Positions 26,640 to 39,163 of a stretch of DNA of 64,000 nt are shown here, in pieces; position 1 is the first letter of the stretch; each line of letters opens with the position of its first letter. The position numbers and the translations under genes were made by a program. The DNA is taken from NCBI RefSeq assembly GCF_000182925.2, contig NC_026505.1, positions 5,890,001 to 5,954,000 of the forward strand. The letters run 5' to 3'. The notes below the pieces were generated by a model. It had not been told where the DNA came from. It saw only the letters and a program-made list of their open reading frames with translations, and ran no database searches. This DNA comes from Neurospora crassa OR74A. Taxonomy: Eukaryota > Ascomycota > Sordariomycetes > Sordariales > Sordariaceae.

Positions 26640-26756
26640 TGTTGGACTAGCGAGATTGGAGAACTATCTGTGCAAGGGAGAAATCCCTGTTAAATGCTGG
26701 TGGTTTGGATGTGGAAGGTGGTGTGGGTCATCTGGGCACAGGCCACCCTTCCTACA
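26640..26756 (-). repeat. Right LTR of the Copia element (5' LTR in element orientation)
   Basis: 117 bp, two C/T differences from 1169-1285, followed by the CTTCC target duplication at 26757-26761. Base composition returns to normal here, marking the right limit of the nest. Confidence 0.92.
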
Positions 26757-26761
26757 CTTCC

Positions 26762-28773
26762 GTACCTTTCCTTTCACTTGCTTTCATTGTCCAGCTTCAT
26801 GTTCGGCGAATGTACCGATTGAGCAAGATGGATATTCGATCCCGGGGTTCAGTGTGGTGAGCACATGAAGAGCCGATCTACTACAGTACATTGATAAGCA
26901 CCCGCCTCGTGTTATTGATTAGTCCATCTGACAAGGCGCTGGGATCCGAAAGGGCCAAGTGTCCTGCCATGATGATGGTGTACACTATACCACTTCACGG
27001 TACATATATGTAGGGATGGTGTCGAATATCCATGTGGGAGAGATAACAGTTTGCAGTGGTTTGGAGAACCGGTGTTCATGATGGCCCCGCGCCGAGTCCT
27101 GCTCCGAATCGTTCTAACCGCAAGAGGACATCGAGGCAGCCCGTCTTTTCCCTTGATCGGGCCGCGGTGGAGTCGCGTCGGTGCGGCTCAGCATTTGCGC
27201 TCGACATGGGTTGGAATGCGTGCTTGACTGACATGTCGGTGATTATCTTAGTTTGTCTTCAACATTTCCACCTCCACGTTCAGATTCAGCAGCCATTGCA
27301 AGGCAGACTGGTTGGACCGGACGACTTGGGGGGTTCAGGACTCCCAATAAACTCATACACCGCCAACCTAATGCTGAGTGTCTCGCATCCAATTGCCAAA
27401 GAAAGGCGGGGAGACAAAAAGAAAAGATACCCTTCCATGTCCTCTTCATGCTGTGTATCGCGAGGGAAGATGAATTGGGGTCTTGGCCAAGAGAGTCAAG
27501 GAGGGCGCCAAGCAACGACCAAGTTGCTTGGCAGTTCTTTCATTTGGAAAGACGCATGCTCCACCATTCACCGTCAAGTGGTCATTGCTGCCAACTTCTT
27601 CCTCGATACTTGTCGATGTCAGCCAGTGCGGGAATCTAGGTTCGGGTTGACGGAAGGTTTGTGAACATCTCGTCTCATCGGCATCAATCGAAGAGTCGAT
27701 GTTGACGACGAAAATCACGTAAGCCGGCCACACCATCAACATCGACATCACCACTACACCCTCTCAGGGTCCAAGACAAATCGATCATGACAGCTTGCAC
27801 GTCGTACGCGGCGCGGGATGTTAGGATCCAGATGGGAACAAGATAACGGTAATTGCGGCGGTGGGCTTGATAGTACGGCACCACCACCACCACCACCACC
27901 ACGAACGTCGTACAGAAACAAGCACAGCCCGGCATGTCATTCTTCTCCATGGCCCTACCGCGCAAGCAGAGGCAACATAGTGAAAAAAGTTGAAAGGTTT
28001 TTTGCTTCCGCAATTGAATGATTTTCGACATCAAAAATTACGACCGGAACGGCCCCGAAGGGCAATTCACGATGGCTAGCACCACGATGTGCAATGCAGG
28101 CTCTCCACCGTACTACGCGGTTTTCTTGATCTCCGCGCAGTCAATCAAGGTAAGTATGAAGAAAAAAAAAAGAGGAGAAGAAAGTCCCAAGAAATGGGAG
28201 GTAGACCCATGATTAAATAGGCTACTGTGGGGGGGCCTGTGCACGAGTGCAAACTGCGCCAGTGGTACGTGCGCGTCTGCAATTTTGTGCAGTTGCTGGC
28301 GGCCGCAGGGTCTTGCCGGAGTGTTGCCGGAGTGTTGTGCCAGCCGGCTGATATGAGTGTGAATGTCAAACAGCAAGTGAAGGTCGCACTCTCGTTGGAG
28401 TTGCTGAGGGTTGTTGTTGAACATCAGAAAGGACATTGAGAATGTCGGCCGTGGATGCTAACCATCGCATCGATCGATGTGCCCCAAGTTCTAGATCTGT
28501 CTGCCGAGTCAACTTCCCTCACAAATCACAATGACCTGGACCCCTGACCCTTCTTCCTTGACAGAGGGGATCCTTGAAGCTGAGCCTTATCGGGCACTTA
28601 TCGGCTTCGCCCCTCCATAATTCGTGGTGGCTGCCAGAGTTGTTGAAGCCAAAGTTGTCTTGTCGAACTCGTTTGCAATTCCAACCTATCACTTCCCAGT
28701 TTCGCTTGTCAACCTGACATTGATTATTCTGTTCTTCAAGGGAGCTCGTCGAACGTCATAACCACCGGCCAAA
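26762..28773. other. Intergenic DNA between the nest and the phosphatase gene
   Basis: About 2 kb of ordinary composition. It holds a CAC trinucleotide run (27879-27902) and overlapping open frames on both strands (longest 202 codons, 27056-27664, starting at a non-ATG codon) that match nothing I know. The right end is the promoter and leader of the phosphatase gene. Confidence 0.55.
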
Positions 28774-29450
28774 ATGTCCGAACCGATCTCCGTCCTCTTC
28801 GTCTGCCTCGGCAATATCTGCCGCTCCACGATGGCCGAAGGTGTCTTCCAGTCGATGGCCAAGAAGCCCGAATACAAGGGCCGCATTTCCAAGATCGATT
28901 CGTGCGGAACTGGTATGCCTTTCCTTCCAAGGAACACTACACCTGTTCTGTCATGCCCAGTTCCCGTGCTAACCTTTTCCCTCATTTCCAGGTGCCTACC
29001 ACGTTGGCGAAGGCCCCGACGACCGAACGATGGAGACGCTCCAAGAGCACGGAATAACCGATTACATCCATGCCGCACGCAAGGTACGATTTCCTCCATC
29101 AGCTGCTGGTGGCTGACAGACATCCTACTAGTCCTCGTCCTCGAATTGCTTCTTCGATATCTAACTGTTGTTCCACGATTAAAAAGGTCAATATCTCCGA
29201 CTTTGACAAGTTCGACTACATCTTCGCCATGGACCGGGCCAACTTGGCCGACCTTCAGCGCCTACAGCAACGTCACCCGGGAAAGGCCAAGGTGATGCTC
29301 TTTGGCGAGTACTCGGGCACCGGCAAGGCCGAAGTCATCCAGGACCCGTACTACGGCGGCAAGTCCGGGTTCGAGAAGGCGTATGAGCAGGCCACGAGGT
29401 TCTCCAAGAACTTTTTGGGCGATGTCTTTCCGGATGTCAAGGCCGAGTAG
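28774..29450 (+). CDS. Low-molecular-weight protein tyrosine phosphatase
   Basis: Three exons (28774-28912, 28992-29083, 29187-29450) joined by GT...AG introns give 164 residues, the usual size of this cytosolic family (yeast Ltp1, fission yeast Stp1). The enzyme removes phosphate from phosphotyrosine through a cysteinyl-phosphate intermediate. The P-loop C-L-G-N-I-C-R-S has the nucleophile Cys11 and Arg17 (C-X5-R) near the N-terminus. The general acid is Asp130 in the D-P-Y-Y loop. Splicing is required: it restores the S-C-G-T-G-A-Y-H junction and links the last exon in frame. The start is the first ATG before the P-loop, in a gccaaaATG context. All key residues are present, so it is probably active. 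Substrates cannot be told from sequence. Confidence 0.93.
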
Positions 29451-31840
29451 AAAGTAGAAGATGAGCTTTCGTCGACCAAAAACTAGAAGGCAGGCGTTGA
29501 GGCGTTGGGATAGACTGCTGCTGTTGTTGTAGACCGAAGATAGATACCAGTTATGTAGACGTTGTCGTTTGTGCATGTTTCCTTTTGGTCGGATCTCTCC
29601 CCCATCACATCGAGGTAGCTGCCGTCGAGCCCCGTTACGTGTTGTCATTGCGAGAGTGAGTTGTCTTGGGTTCATGGACATCACTTCGATCGGGTCAACA
29701 GCGGCTTATAACCTCCTCATCACGAACGGAGGGAGCTCGGTGTCCGTATTTCGGACTTGCACAACGTCCAAAAGGGTCTACTACTCTGAGTGGTCTATCT
29801 ACGATGATGCCGAGGTATTGTGAAGCTCCTCTCGGTGAAGGCGTCGACATCGCGGCCTATTCTGGCGACCAAGTCTATGCATCTAAAACTGCATCAGCCC
29901 TACGGCACTGGGGAAGTCCAGGAACGACCAGGGAGTCAGTGCGGCCACATGTTGTCGGCATCAGCCGGCCGGTTGGGTCAGGGGAAAACTGGGATCCTGT
30001 CCTTTCGGAAATCCTCCAATGCTGGTTGACGGCAGTTCACCATTAAAAAAAGACTGTTGGGAGATTATAATTCAAGGCGAGGGTTCGGAGAGGGCCCGCC
30101 GTCCGGACGGCCGCCGGATCACGGATGAAGCTCAGCCCCGGAGCTTGCCTTGCCCGGGCCCAGAGGTAAGCACTCCCAGGTCTTTCAATTCGGTGTTGTC
30201 CGCAAACCGTCACCTTGACGCCCTCAGTTAAAGCCAAGATCTGCCGAGGCATAGTGTACATGGACAATCAAACTTTATGATTTTCCACCTCGTTTAAGCA
30301 GCAAGCAACGATCCGTAAACAATGCGTTCCCCCTTCGAACTCATCGAGATGATGGTAGTGATGATTGCGAATCTTTTAGACGCCGGCCAGTGGGGAGGCG
30401 GCCGTAGTCGCGCGCCAAAACCAAAAATGGCCGCCGGAGGAGGGTTGCAAATCACAGCGGGGACGCAGCGGGTGGGGTAGAATCAGGTACCGTTCCCTTG
30501 TGATTTCCGCTGTGGAGTGACTTTGCAGTAACATTTGTTGACTGGGCAAGGGGAGACCGCCGCCCAAAACAGGCGCCCCCAAGCCAGGCGATCCCTCTGT
30601 TTGAATTCTCGGTGTGTTTTTGTTTTGTTTCAAGGCGGCAAGCATTATGGTAATGGCCTTGTTCTGTTTCGACGGGGGGGTGGTTTTTTATGGCTTTATA
30701 GTTGTTAATGCGATGCTCACGGGCCTAGATTTCATTGCATTCAAGGATGAGAGAGGCCGCCATTGTAAGCAATGGAAACTACCTAAGTCTTGGACGAGTT
30801 AAACGTTCAGCAATGAGTAGGTACTTAGTACCCCTGGGCAATGATGGATGGGAAAGTGGAAAGAAGGACAGGAAAAGAGGCAACCAGCGACAAGCCTGAA
30901 AACGGCCATCATTCGTCAGGAACCGACAAGCCGCCATTCGTCAGTCACGTTGGTTTGTTGCACTTTTGCGCCCGCTGACATTGGCGGGCTCTTGGGAATG
31001 GAAGCGGACCCCGCGTTGCCTCACAGACAGCCCCTCGCTCAGGTCCCGTTCTGGTGCCGGGATCAGCGCAGTGGTCGGTCGCATGGTCGGGGTCCCTCGG
31101 CGCCCCTCTTTCCTCTCCTCACCATTCCAGTGTCCGCTTCGAGCCCAGGGGACCTAGGTAGCCACTGCACCATTGAGGTCCACGGCCAAGCAGGTCCTTG
31201 ACTTCGCTAAACACGAGCTTCTCTTCAAGCTCTCCCCTCGTCACTGCTCGTTTTCCACTTTCAATGATATCCATCGTCGGTTTAAACAACCTAAGCTGCT
31301 CGAATCCCGTCTCCATTGCTTCTCTTAAAATACGCCAACCGTAAACTAGCAATCAATAGCACCAAGTTGAAGCCAAAGCGCAAGCTCAGCTCCGGCCCAG
31401 TCAGCAAATTGCCCGAGTAGGTGGCACACATATATCCCATCACGCACTAGACTACAGTATCCCAGGGGCTTCCGACTCTTCAGTAGTGTACTTGTGCCAA
31501 GGACCACCCTACCCTCTGCAAACCTCATTTGATCATCACCACTTTTTTCCTCTTTCTTTCTTTCTCTCCATCTCTGCCTGGCTTCAATGCTACATTAGCC
31601 GGTTGTCTATTGCCTTGCTCCCGCCTTTTCAATCTACATCTTACTTTTGTCCCGTATACTCTTCCTCGACACTTCTCAAATACCCCCGTCCGAACTTCTC
31701 AAGACATTGATCGCGCTTGAGCTTACATACCCCACGACACCACCTCCAGGCCGTTGCCAAACTTGCGCCTAAAGGTCACCCGAACCACCTCTCTCTCCAA
31801 CTACGAACCGTCCCCGAAACACCACACAGACACATTCGCC
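29451..31840. other. Spacer and mak-1 promoter/leader
   Basis: 2.4 kb with no supported gene. Overlapping short frames on both strands look like chance. From about 31.49 to 31.84 kb the sequence becomes pyrimidine-rich (CT runs) and leads into the kinase start, typical of a fungal promoter and 5' untranslated leader. Confidence 0.5.
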
Positions 31841-33401
<1,561 letters not shown>

Positions 33402-34380
33402 GCAATGACGGAAGGATGAAACCTTTCTATATACGATAATGAGAACGAAACGCTGGTTCGGCAAGCATCTGATGCTCAAACACATCTTGGGTTGATGCCT
33501 TGGCTGCAAAAAACAGAAAAGACGACGACATAGTATTATCGTGTTGGAAACCCCCCGAGAAGGGAACGGCTCGCCATTGAGGCGGTCTTCAATGACAGAG
33601 TGGGACAGCAGTTCTGGTCGGGCTGTCAACAGTCAGCCCTAGGAAGGCACTTGGAAAAGCAGGCGTCAGAGGCAGACCGGGAGTTCTTTTCGATGTCTGG
33701 CCAGATACCAGAGGGTGGTGAGTGGCTCACCGGAGAGACTCTTTCTGTATCTCATTCTATTCTCCTAGTCAGGAGGGAGGACTATGACTAAGTGGAAAGT
33801 TGAAGCGATCTTCAGCGAGGACTTTGGAGCGAGATGTTTACGTTGTCATTTATAGTCATAATTCTATTGGATACGCTGAATGTTGACACTGCAATAAAGC
33901 TCTTGATCGTGGTGGCGTCGTCCAGAAGAGTCCATGGTCACGCAATAAGCCTGGCATTTGGAATGGCTTTTACTGATTCTCCTAAGGTATCTATCTCGAG
34001 GTATCTAGTCCCAACCCCTTATTTTATGTGACCGTATGTATACTTTTGTGAGCCCAGATTAGTACAAAAAGCCAAAAAAGAATGTTTGAACGCCGACGCC
34101 ATGCAGGGCTTGATATCAAGAAAAAACCATGATACCTAACCGAACCAAACCGAACCAACACATCCGGGATCCTTTACCCTCTCCATTTTTTTCCCCCTTC
34201 CCCGTCCTTCCTGCTTTGTGGTATAACAACACATCCCATCCGTTCTTTACATCTTTCTTATGCTCCATCCATCCACACAGCTCATCCGTATCTTTCCATT
34301 CCCTTTCCCTTCCAACCATCATGACCTTCTTCTGGTCAAACTGCAGCCTCAAGGGCCTTGTCCGAAGCTCGCTCAGCTTC
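33402..34380. terminator. Convergent 3' intergenic region of mak-1 and utp15
   Basis: About 1 kb between two genes that converge, so it should hold both 3' untranslated regions and polyadenylation signals. I can see no gene in it and did not assign specific sites. Confidence 0.4.
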
Positions 34381-36051
34381 CTAAGCCTCAGCACCACCAA
34401 TCATCAAACTCTCCACCATACCATTCGTGATAATCGCCATCTGCGCCTTCTCCACCTCCCTGCTCACCTTACCCGTCATCACAGCAAACTGATCCGCCAA
34501 CTCGGAGCTGCCGCCCACGTACTCGCTGTAGATATCAAACAGCTGGAACGCCACGTCCACGCACACGGTCGCGTACCGCGGATCCGAGATGTACTTGATG
34601 ACCCACTTCAACAAAGGCAGGACAGTAACTTCGTCGCGGCCTTCCAGGGCTTCGCGGAGGGCAGACCGGTGGCGCAGCGCCACCAACACGGACAGGGCCG
34701 TCACGGGCTGGTATTCCGGAGAGGACAGGTCGAGCACGGCATCCAGACAGGCGGCGTACCGGCCCTCGCGAAAGTCGCGCTGCCACGGCTTGAGCTTGAC
34801 GCGGCGCTTGCGGCCTCCGGCGGAGTTGGGCGCGTCGGTGGGGATGATCACGTCGACGTTTTCGCCGAGCAAGGCCATGGATTTGTTGGAGGCGGCGTTG
34901 CGCTTGCGCTTGGCTTTGGCGGAGTCGATCTTGGCGAGCTTGGAAGAGGCACCTGAAACCATGAGCGCGTCTTCGGCGGCGCGGGCGCGGGCTTTCTCCG
35001 CCGTGGCGCCTGACAAACGGGTGCGCAAGGACAAAACGCCGGATTGCATGCCGACTGCTAGGTGGCGGTCTTCGTGGCCTGAGCCAGCGGCGACGACGGA
35101 GAGAGAGAGGATGGGCGAGGGGTACTTGGAGCCGGAGACGACGTTCCAGTTGGTGGTTTCAAAGACTTTGACGTGCCCGTCGAGAGAGCCGGAGACAACG
35201 CGGCGGCCGTTGGAGGCGAGGCTGAGTGACGTGACGGTCTTTTGGTGGTTGGTGATGAGGCGTAAAGGTTTGGCGGCCACGAGGTCGAGGACGGAGATGG
35301 CGGAGCCGGTGGCGGCCAAGAGGGTGGTGCCGCCGGGCAAGGGGAGGACTTCCTCGATGGGGTCGGCGTGCTTGAAGGTCAGCACGGAGCCGGCGGGGGC
35401 GCGGGCGTCCCAGACGCGGACGGTCGAGTCGTAGGAGCCGGACACGAGGAGGTTGTTGCGGTCGGGCATGAAGGCGCCGCTGCGGACGTAGTCCTGGTGG
35501 CCGGCGAACAGGCGCGAGGGCGCGTTGGAGGGCAGGTCCCAGAGACGGACCGTCTTGTCGTCGGAGCAGGACATGAGCGTCGTCAGCTCGGTAGGTGACC
35601 ACTTGGTGACCCAGACGGGCTGCTTGTGGACGTGCCAGGTCTTGAGGATGACGGCGCGGGTGCCGGTGCCGACGTCGAAGACCTGCATCTTGCCGGAGTC
35701 CTCGCCGGCTACGAGGACGCGGCCGTCGGCGCGGATCTCACCGCTGTGGGCCTGGGAGTCGAAGCGGCCGATGGTCTTGAGCAGCTCGCGCTTGCGGATG
35801 GAGAAGATGTCGACGCGGGGGCCCGAGGTGACGGCGAAGAGGTCGTTGGTCTTGGCGGCGGCGACGAGGGAGTGCGAGGCGGCCGAGCCGTTGCTGGAGC
35901 CGGGGAAGCTGATGTGCGAGATGGGCCATGCTGCCGTCGAGGTGTGTGATTTCTGGTTCTTGAAGGACTTCCAGTAGCGCTGCTCGGCCGTGATGGGGCT
36001 GACGACCGTGGGCAACTTGAGCGTCGCCAGCGGCTGCACTTCGGCTGCCAT
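34381..36051 (-). CDS. utp15: U3 snoRNP-associated protein UTP15 (WD40)
   Basis: One uninterrupted frame of 556 residues. UTP15 is part of the t-UTP/UtpA subcomplex of the small-subunit processome in the nucleolus, needed for rDNA transcription and early 18S pre-rRNA processing. The N-terminal half carries WD40 repeats; clear W-D ends follow S-C-S-D-D-K-T-V-R-L (about residue 165) and S-G-S-Y-D-S-T-V-R-V (about 210). A basic linker (K-R-K-R-N) and K-P-W-Q-R-D-F lead into the C-terminal UTP15 helical domain (about 405-550). Size and order match yeast Utp15 (513 residues). The GC-rich third positions suggest high codon bias. It is convergent with mak-1. Confidence 0.94.
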   Translation of the reverse strand: MAAEVQPLATLKLPTVVSPITAEQRYWKSFKNQKSHTSTAAWPISHISFPGSSNGSAASHSLVAAAKTNDLFAVTSGPRVDIFSIRKRELLKTIGRFDSQAHSGEIRADGRVLVAGEDSGKMQVFDVGTGTRAVILKTWHVHKQPVWVTKWSPTELTTLMSCSDDKTVRLWDLPSNAPSRLFAGHQDYVRSGAFMPDRNNLLVSGSYDSTVRVWDARAPAGSVLTFKHADPIEEVLPLPGGTTLLAATGSAISVLDLVAAKPLRLITNHQKTVTSLSLASNGRRVVSGSLDGHVKVFETTNWNVVSGSKYPSPILSLSVVAAGSGHEDRHLAVGMQSGVLSLRTRLSGATAEKARARAAEDALMVSGASSKLAKIDSAKAKRKRNAASNKSMALLGENVDVIIPTDAPNSAGGRKRRVKLKPWQRDFREGRYAACLDAVLDLSSPEYQPVTALSVLVALRHRSALREALEGRDEVTVLPLLKWVIKYISDPRYATVCVDVAFQLFDIYSEYVGGSSELADQFAVMTGKVSREVEKAQMAIITNGMVESLMIGGAEA

Positions 36052-37583
36052 GGTTACGGATTGGTTATGGGTGGTAGGTTCGTTCCGTCTAGTTCGGGTA
36101 GTGTTGAAGAGAGGATACTCGGTTATCGGAATCGGGGGAAGTCGATTAGGGTCGAAATCGGATTGGGGGAGGGAGGCACGCGTCGAGGTCTTGTCGTGGT
36201 GGTGACTTTGCGGGGCTCAAAGTTCACGAATTGTTGAAATCTCCAAGTGGGAATTTTAGTTTTTTTGACGGCGATGCGATGCAAAAGCCATTGGTTGGAG
36301 CCATCGATTGGAGGCCCCGCCAAGCCGATAAAGTTTACCTACAGCGACTAGGTACCATAGTGACCAGCCCCAGGCCAGAAAACGCCAAGCTTCCAGGGTC
36401 CCGTCCTCTTCACAAGTTCCTTCTTTTGATTGGTCTGCTTGGGCTTCCATGTCGTGTGAATGTTTGGCGTTATCTTATCGTGCTGCATCCCCGCCGTCGT
36501 GATTGTAAGTCGTGTAAGTTGTCGCCTTTATCAACTGGAGACAGTCGACTGACATATAATTAATTGACTGGAGTAAAAATCCAAGAGTATTTTGATGCAT
36601 GACACGCTCATTGACAATCATCATCTCCTCGGTATGTGAATCTATGATTAACATGTCATTAGGGATGTGTATCTGGAGCATTGGCCTCGAAATGGTAGCG
36701 AGTTGGTAGTCTAGTAACCTGTTGCTGACAACAACAACAACAGCGTGCGTATTGATGATGACTTGAATGTTTTATCTAGCCACAGATGTATTTATAACGA
36801 AGCGCGTATGAAAACTACTTGAACCATGAGCTAAGCTTAGAGTGAAGACGGAGAATATCAATTACAAGTCACAACCTTTTCTCTTTACACTCCATTCAGT
36901 CAATAACAAGCGCCTGGACAACTCGTATGAAACTGATAACGGTTTGTGCAACAAAAACACCAACGTCACAAGCCGGCTACTCGCAGTTTGTTTTTTTTTT
37001 TTTACTCGTGACTTTGAGATGAGAAAACAAAATCATCAAGAGATGAAAAGAAAAAGAAAAAAAGATCAAACTTCGGAGATCATCAAACGCGCTGGCTGCT
37101 CGTCGTGATGGAGAAAAGCAATGTGAAACTCGCTTCTCATCCGATCACATGATTAATTTCTTTGTCATGACTGCAACTCAGTTGCCGAGCAGATGAGGTT
37201 GAAGACACTGCACCCCCGAGGCGGATGACCGACGAAGGAGAAGGAACACAATGAAGTCTCAGGGCCACCAAAGTGTTCAGGTTGTCAAACTGAAGTTCTA
37301 GTCTTTATCTACAATCTGGTGCTTTAACATAGTTGGATAGTATAAGTTATGACGACGACGACGGGGAGGCCCGCTGATACCTACCCATACTGCTGCTGCT
37401 GCTAGAGACATGGTACTACTCCTACTCGAATTCTCCTTGAGACCTAGGCCTAGAGGTTTAGATCACGGCTAATTCATGATATAGATACAAGAATAGCGGA
37501 CAGAGACATGCCGTGTATCCTTTCATTCCTTTTTTTATTTATTTTATTTTCTAACACCGTGAAACTATATTAGTAGTCGCGAC
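36052..37583. other. Spacer between utp15 and the amidohydrolase gene
   Basis: 1.5 kb. The left part is the utp15 promoter (minus strand). The rest is less GC-rich, with a 13-nt poly(T) run near 36.99 kb and small trinucleotide runs (CAA near 36.73 kb, CTG near 37.39 kb). The right end is the 3' side of the amidohydrolase gene. No gene is supported. Confidence 0.5.
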
Positions 37584-38685
37584 CTAAGCATAGTAATTCT
37601 TTGATAGGACATTGCTTAAGCGAGGAAACAACTTTAACGCAGCCTCCGACGCAGCGGACTGGACAAATGCCTCGTCCTTTTCCGCGCCGTACCTGTCCAG
37701 TCTTGCGTTCATATCTGCAATAGCGGGCGACGGCGCATAAGGGAAATCGCTACCATACAGCACGTGGTCCGGCTTTGCGAACTCCTTTAACAGCGACAGA
37801 GTATGGGAGCCCGTCGACAATGCTGTATCAAAGTAGAACCGCTTGGCGTCCTCCATGAACTGGTTGGTAACGTCAGTCGGGTGGTGGCCCTCCTGTGCTG
37901 CTACTGCTGCTGCAACAATGGGGGGCGCAATCGAAGGTGGAAGGTACGGCAGTACCGCGGCTGGACGCAGCGCCAGGTAGGGCAAGGTGCCACCGGCGTG
38001 AGAGAGGATGATCTTTACGTCGGTGAATTCACGCATGATGCCCGAGATAATCAGGTCGACGGCGGTACGGGTAGTTTCGTGAGGATAGTCAATCATGGGC
38101 TGCGGAAGCGAGGGGTTGACCCAGTGGGTGTCCACGGGGTGCGTTGGGTGAACGAAGACGGTGGCGCGGCGTTTGTTGAGCAGGTCCCAGGTGGAGCGGA
38201 AGTCCGGGTGGCCTAGATAATGGTTGTCCGATCCGTAGCGAGTGTACAAGATGATGCCGTCGGCCTGCAACTCATCCAGCGCGTGGATGATCTCTGTATG
38301 GGCAGCCTCGGGGTCAAGCAAGGACGGAATAGTAGCGAAAAAGCCGTAGCGGGCTGGCTGGGCCGCACGGATCTCGGCGGCCGCTTGGTTAGCTTGTCGA
38401 CAAAAGCCAGCCTGCTCGACGAGGGGGAGAATTTCAGCACCGGGAGCAGTGATGGTAAGAAAGGCAAAGGATATGCGTTGCTCGTCATTGAAGGACAGGT
38501 CCTTCTCCAGGCTCCAGTCCGGGATGGACCATCCCGAGGGGTCACCACCGTTAGCTCGTAAGGCTATGGCAACGTTAGCACTTCCATGGAAAAAGAAAAG
38601 AACGGATGCAAACCGCCTTGGACGCACCTTGTGCATAAAACTCCGGGACAAAATGGTGGTGAACGTCAATTCGTTGAGAAGTCAT
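37584..38685 (-). CDS. Amidohydrolase 2 family decarboxylase (ACMSD/6-methylsalicylate decarboxylase-like)
   Basis: Two exons (38628-38685 and 37584-38563; intron 38564-38627) give 345 residues. The family (PF04909) is TIM-barrel, Zn-dependent and makes non-oxidative decarboxylations of aromatic or muconate acids. Metal-ligand candidates are visible: H9 and H11 in D-V-H-H-H-F, H158 in F-V-H-P-T-H, H208 in L-S-H-A-G-G, and D292 in Y-G-S-D-F-P. The G-G-D-P-S-G-W segment and the overall length resemble fungal enzymes annotated as aminocarboxymuconate-semialdehyde decarboxylase and as 6-methylsalicylate decarboxylases. Which substrate applies here is not shown. The intron is required to join the H-x-H exon to the body. 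It is divergent from the alpha/beta hydrolase gene across a shared 478-bp region. Confidence 0.88.
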
Positions 38686-39163
38686 GTTTTCAGGGGCGGG
38701 CGCACGTGTTACGCTAGAGCACTGAACAGTCCGAGTTGGAAGAAAAAGAACCAGCAACTGGAGCAGGTTGGCGGTTGAAATTCTGGTCTGCATGTCGACG
38801 GGGTATAGTGACATGCCTCTGGGGCTTATATACCAGCGCGATATCACGTATACTTGTCCAGGATGTCGATAGTATGAGGATCTCGGAAAAGTGATGTACC
38901 CCAAGGTATCAATAGCTCGTATAGGGATCTCAGAAAAGTTGATATACACCAGGATGTCGATAGTATAAGTAGGGATCTCGGAAAAGTGTATACTCGGAAT
39001 GCCGATGGTATAGGGATCTTATGCTATACCGACCTCCCAAACTAGTTGAAGATAAAAGAGGAAAATCGTCTATTCGATAACGCATTTCCCACACTCTTTT
39101 ATATGTCCTCAAGCCTACCTAGAAACCCCTCTCAAAAAAACACCTTCACGACACAGTTGCATC
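38686..39163. promoter_or_regulatory. Divergent promoter with imperfect tandem repeats
   Basis: 478 bp separate the two start codons. From about 38858 to 39030 four imperfect units of about 45-48 bp repeat a core like TCGATAGTAT followed by GGATCTCGGAAAAGT and an AT-rich ATAC tail; starts near 38858, 38903, 38951 and 38998 (the last is partial). Regularly spaced CGG-containing cores suggest binding sites of a Zn2Cys6-type regulator for both genes; this is inference. Confidence 0.6.

Larger units (their letters stand above)
1169..26756 (-). mobile_element. Ty1/Copia LTR retrotransposon (outer shell of the nest), RIP-inactivated
   Basis: The ends are 117-bp direct repeats at 1169-1285 and 26640-26756, each starting TG and ending CA on the plus strand. 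They are flanked by the 5-bp duplication CTTCC (1164-1168 and 26757-26761), which marks one insertion event. Recognisable Copia protein remnants read on the minus strand: Gag at about 25.4-26.45 kb, integrase at about 3.75-4.43 kb, reverse transcriptase at about 2.2-3.1 kb and RNase H at about 1.4-1.9 kb. This is the Copia order (integrase before reverse transcriptase). Without Gypsy B and the MULE, the element is about 5.3 kb, a normal Copia size. Frames are broken by many TAG/TAA codons where Trp or Gln would be expected. It is certainly inactive. Confidence 0.93.

Noticed and set aside
27056-27664. 202-codon plus-strand frame
   Set aside because: It starts at a non-ATG codon, overlaps large frames on the other strand and in other phases, and has no recognisable domain.
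31754-31840. Upstream TTG in frame before the mak-1 ATG
   Set aside because: The ATG at 31841 is in good context and gives the expected N-terminus for Slt2-type kinases.
38858-39030. CRISPR-like array in the divergent promoter
   Set aside because: The units are contiguous imperfect repeats without unique spacers, and the genome is fungal.
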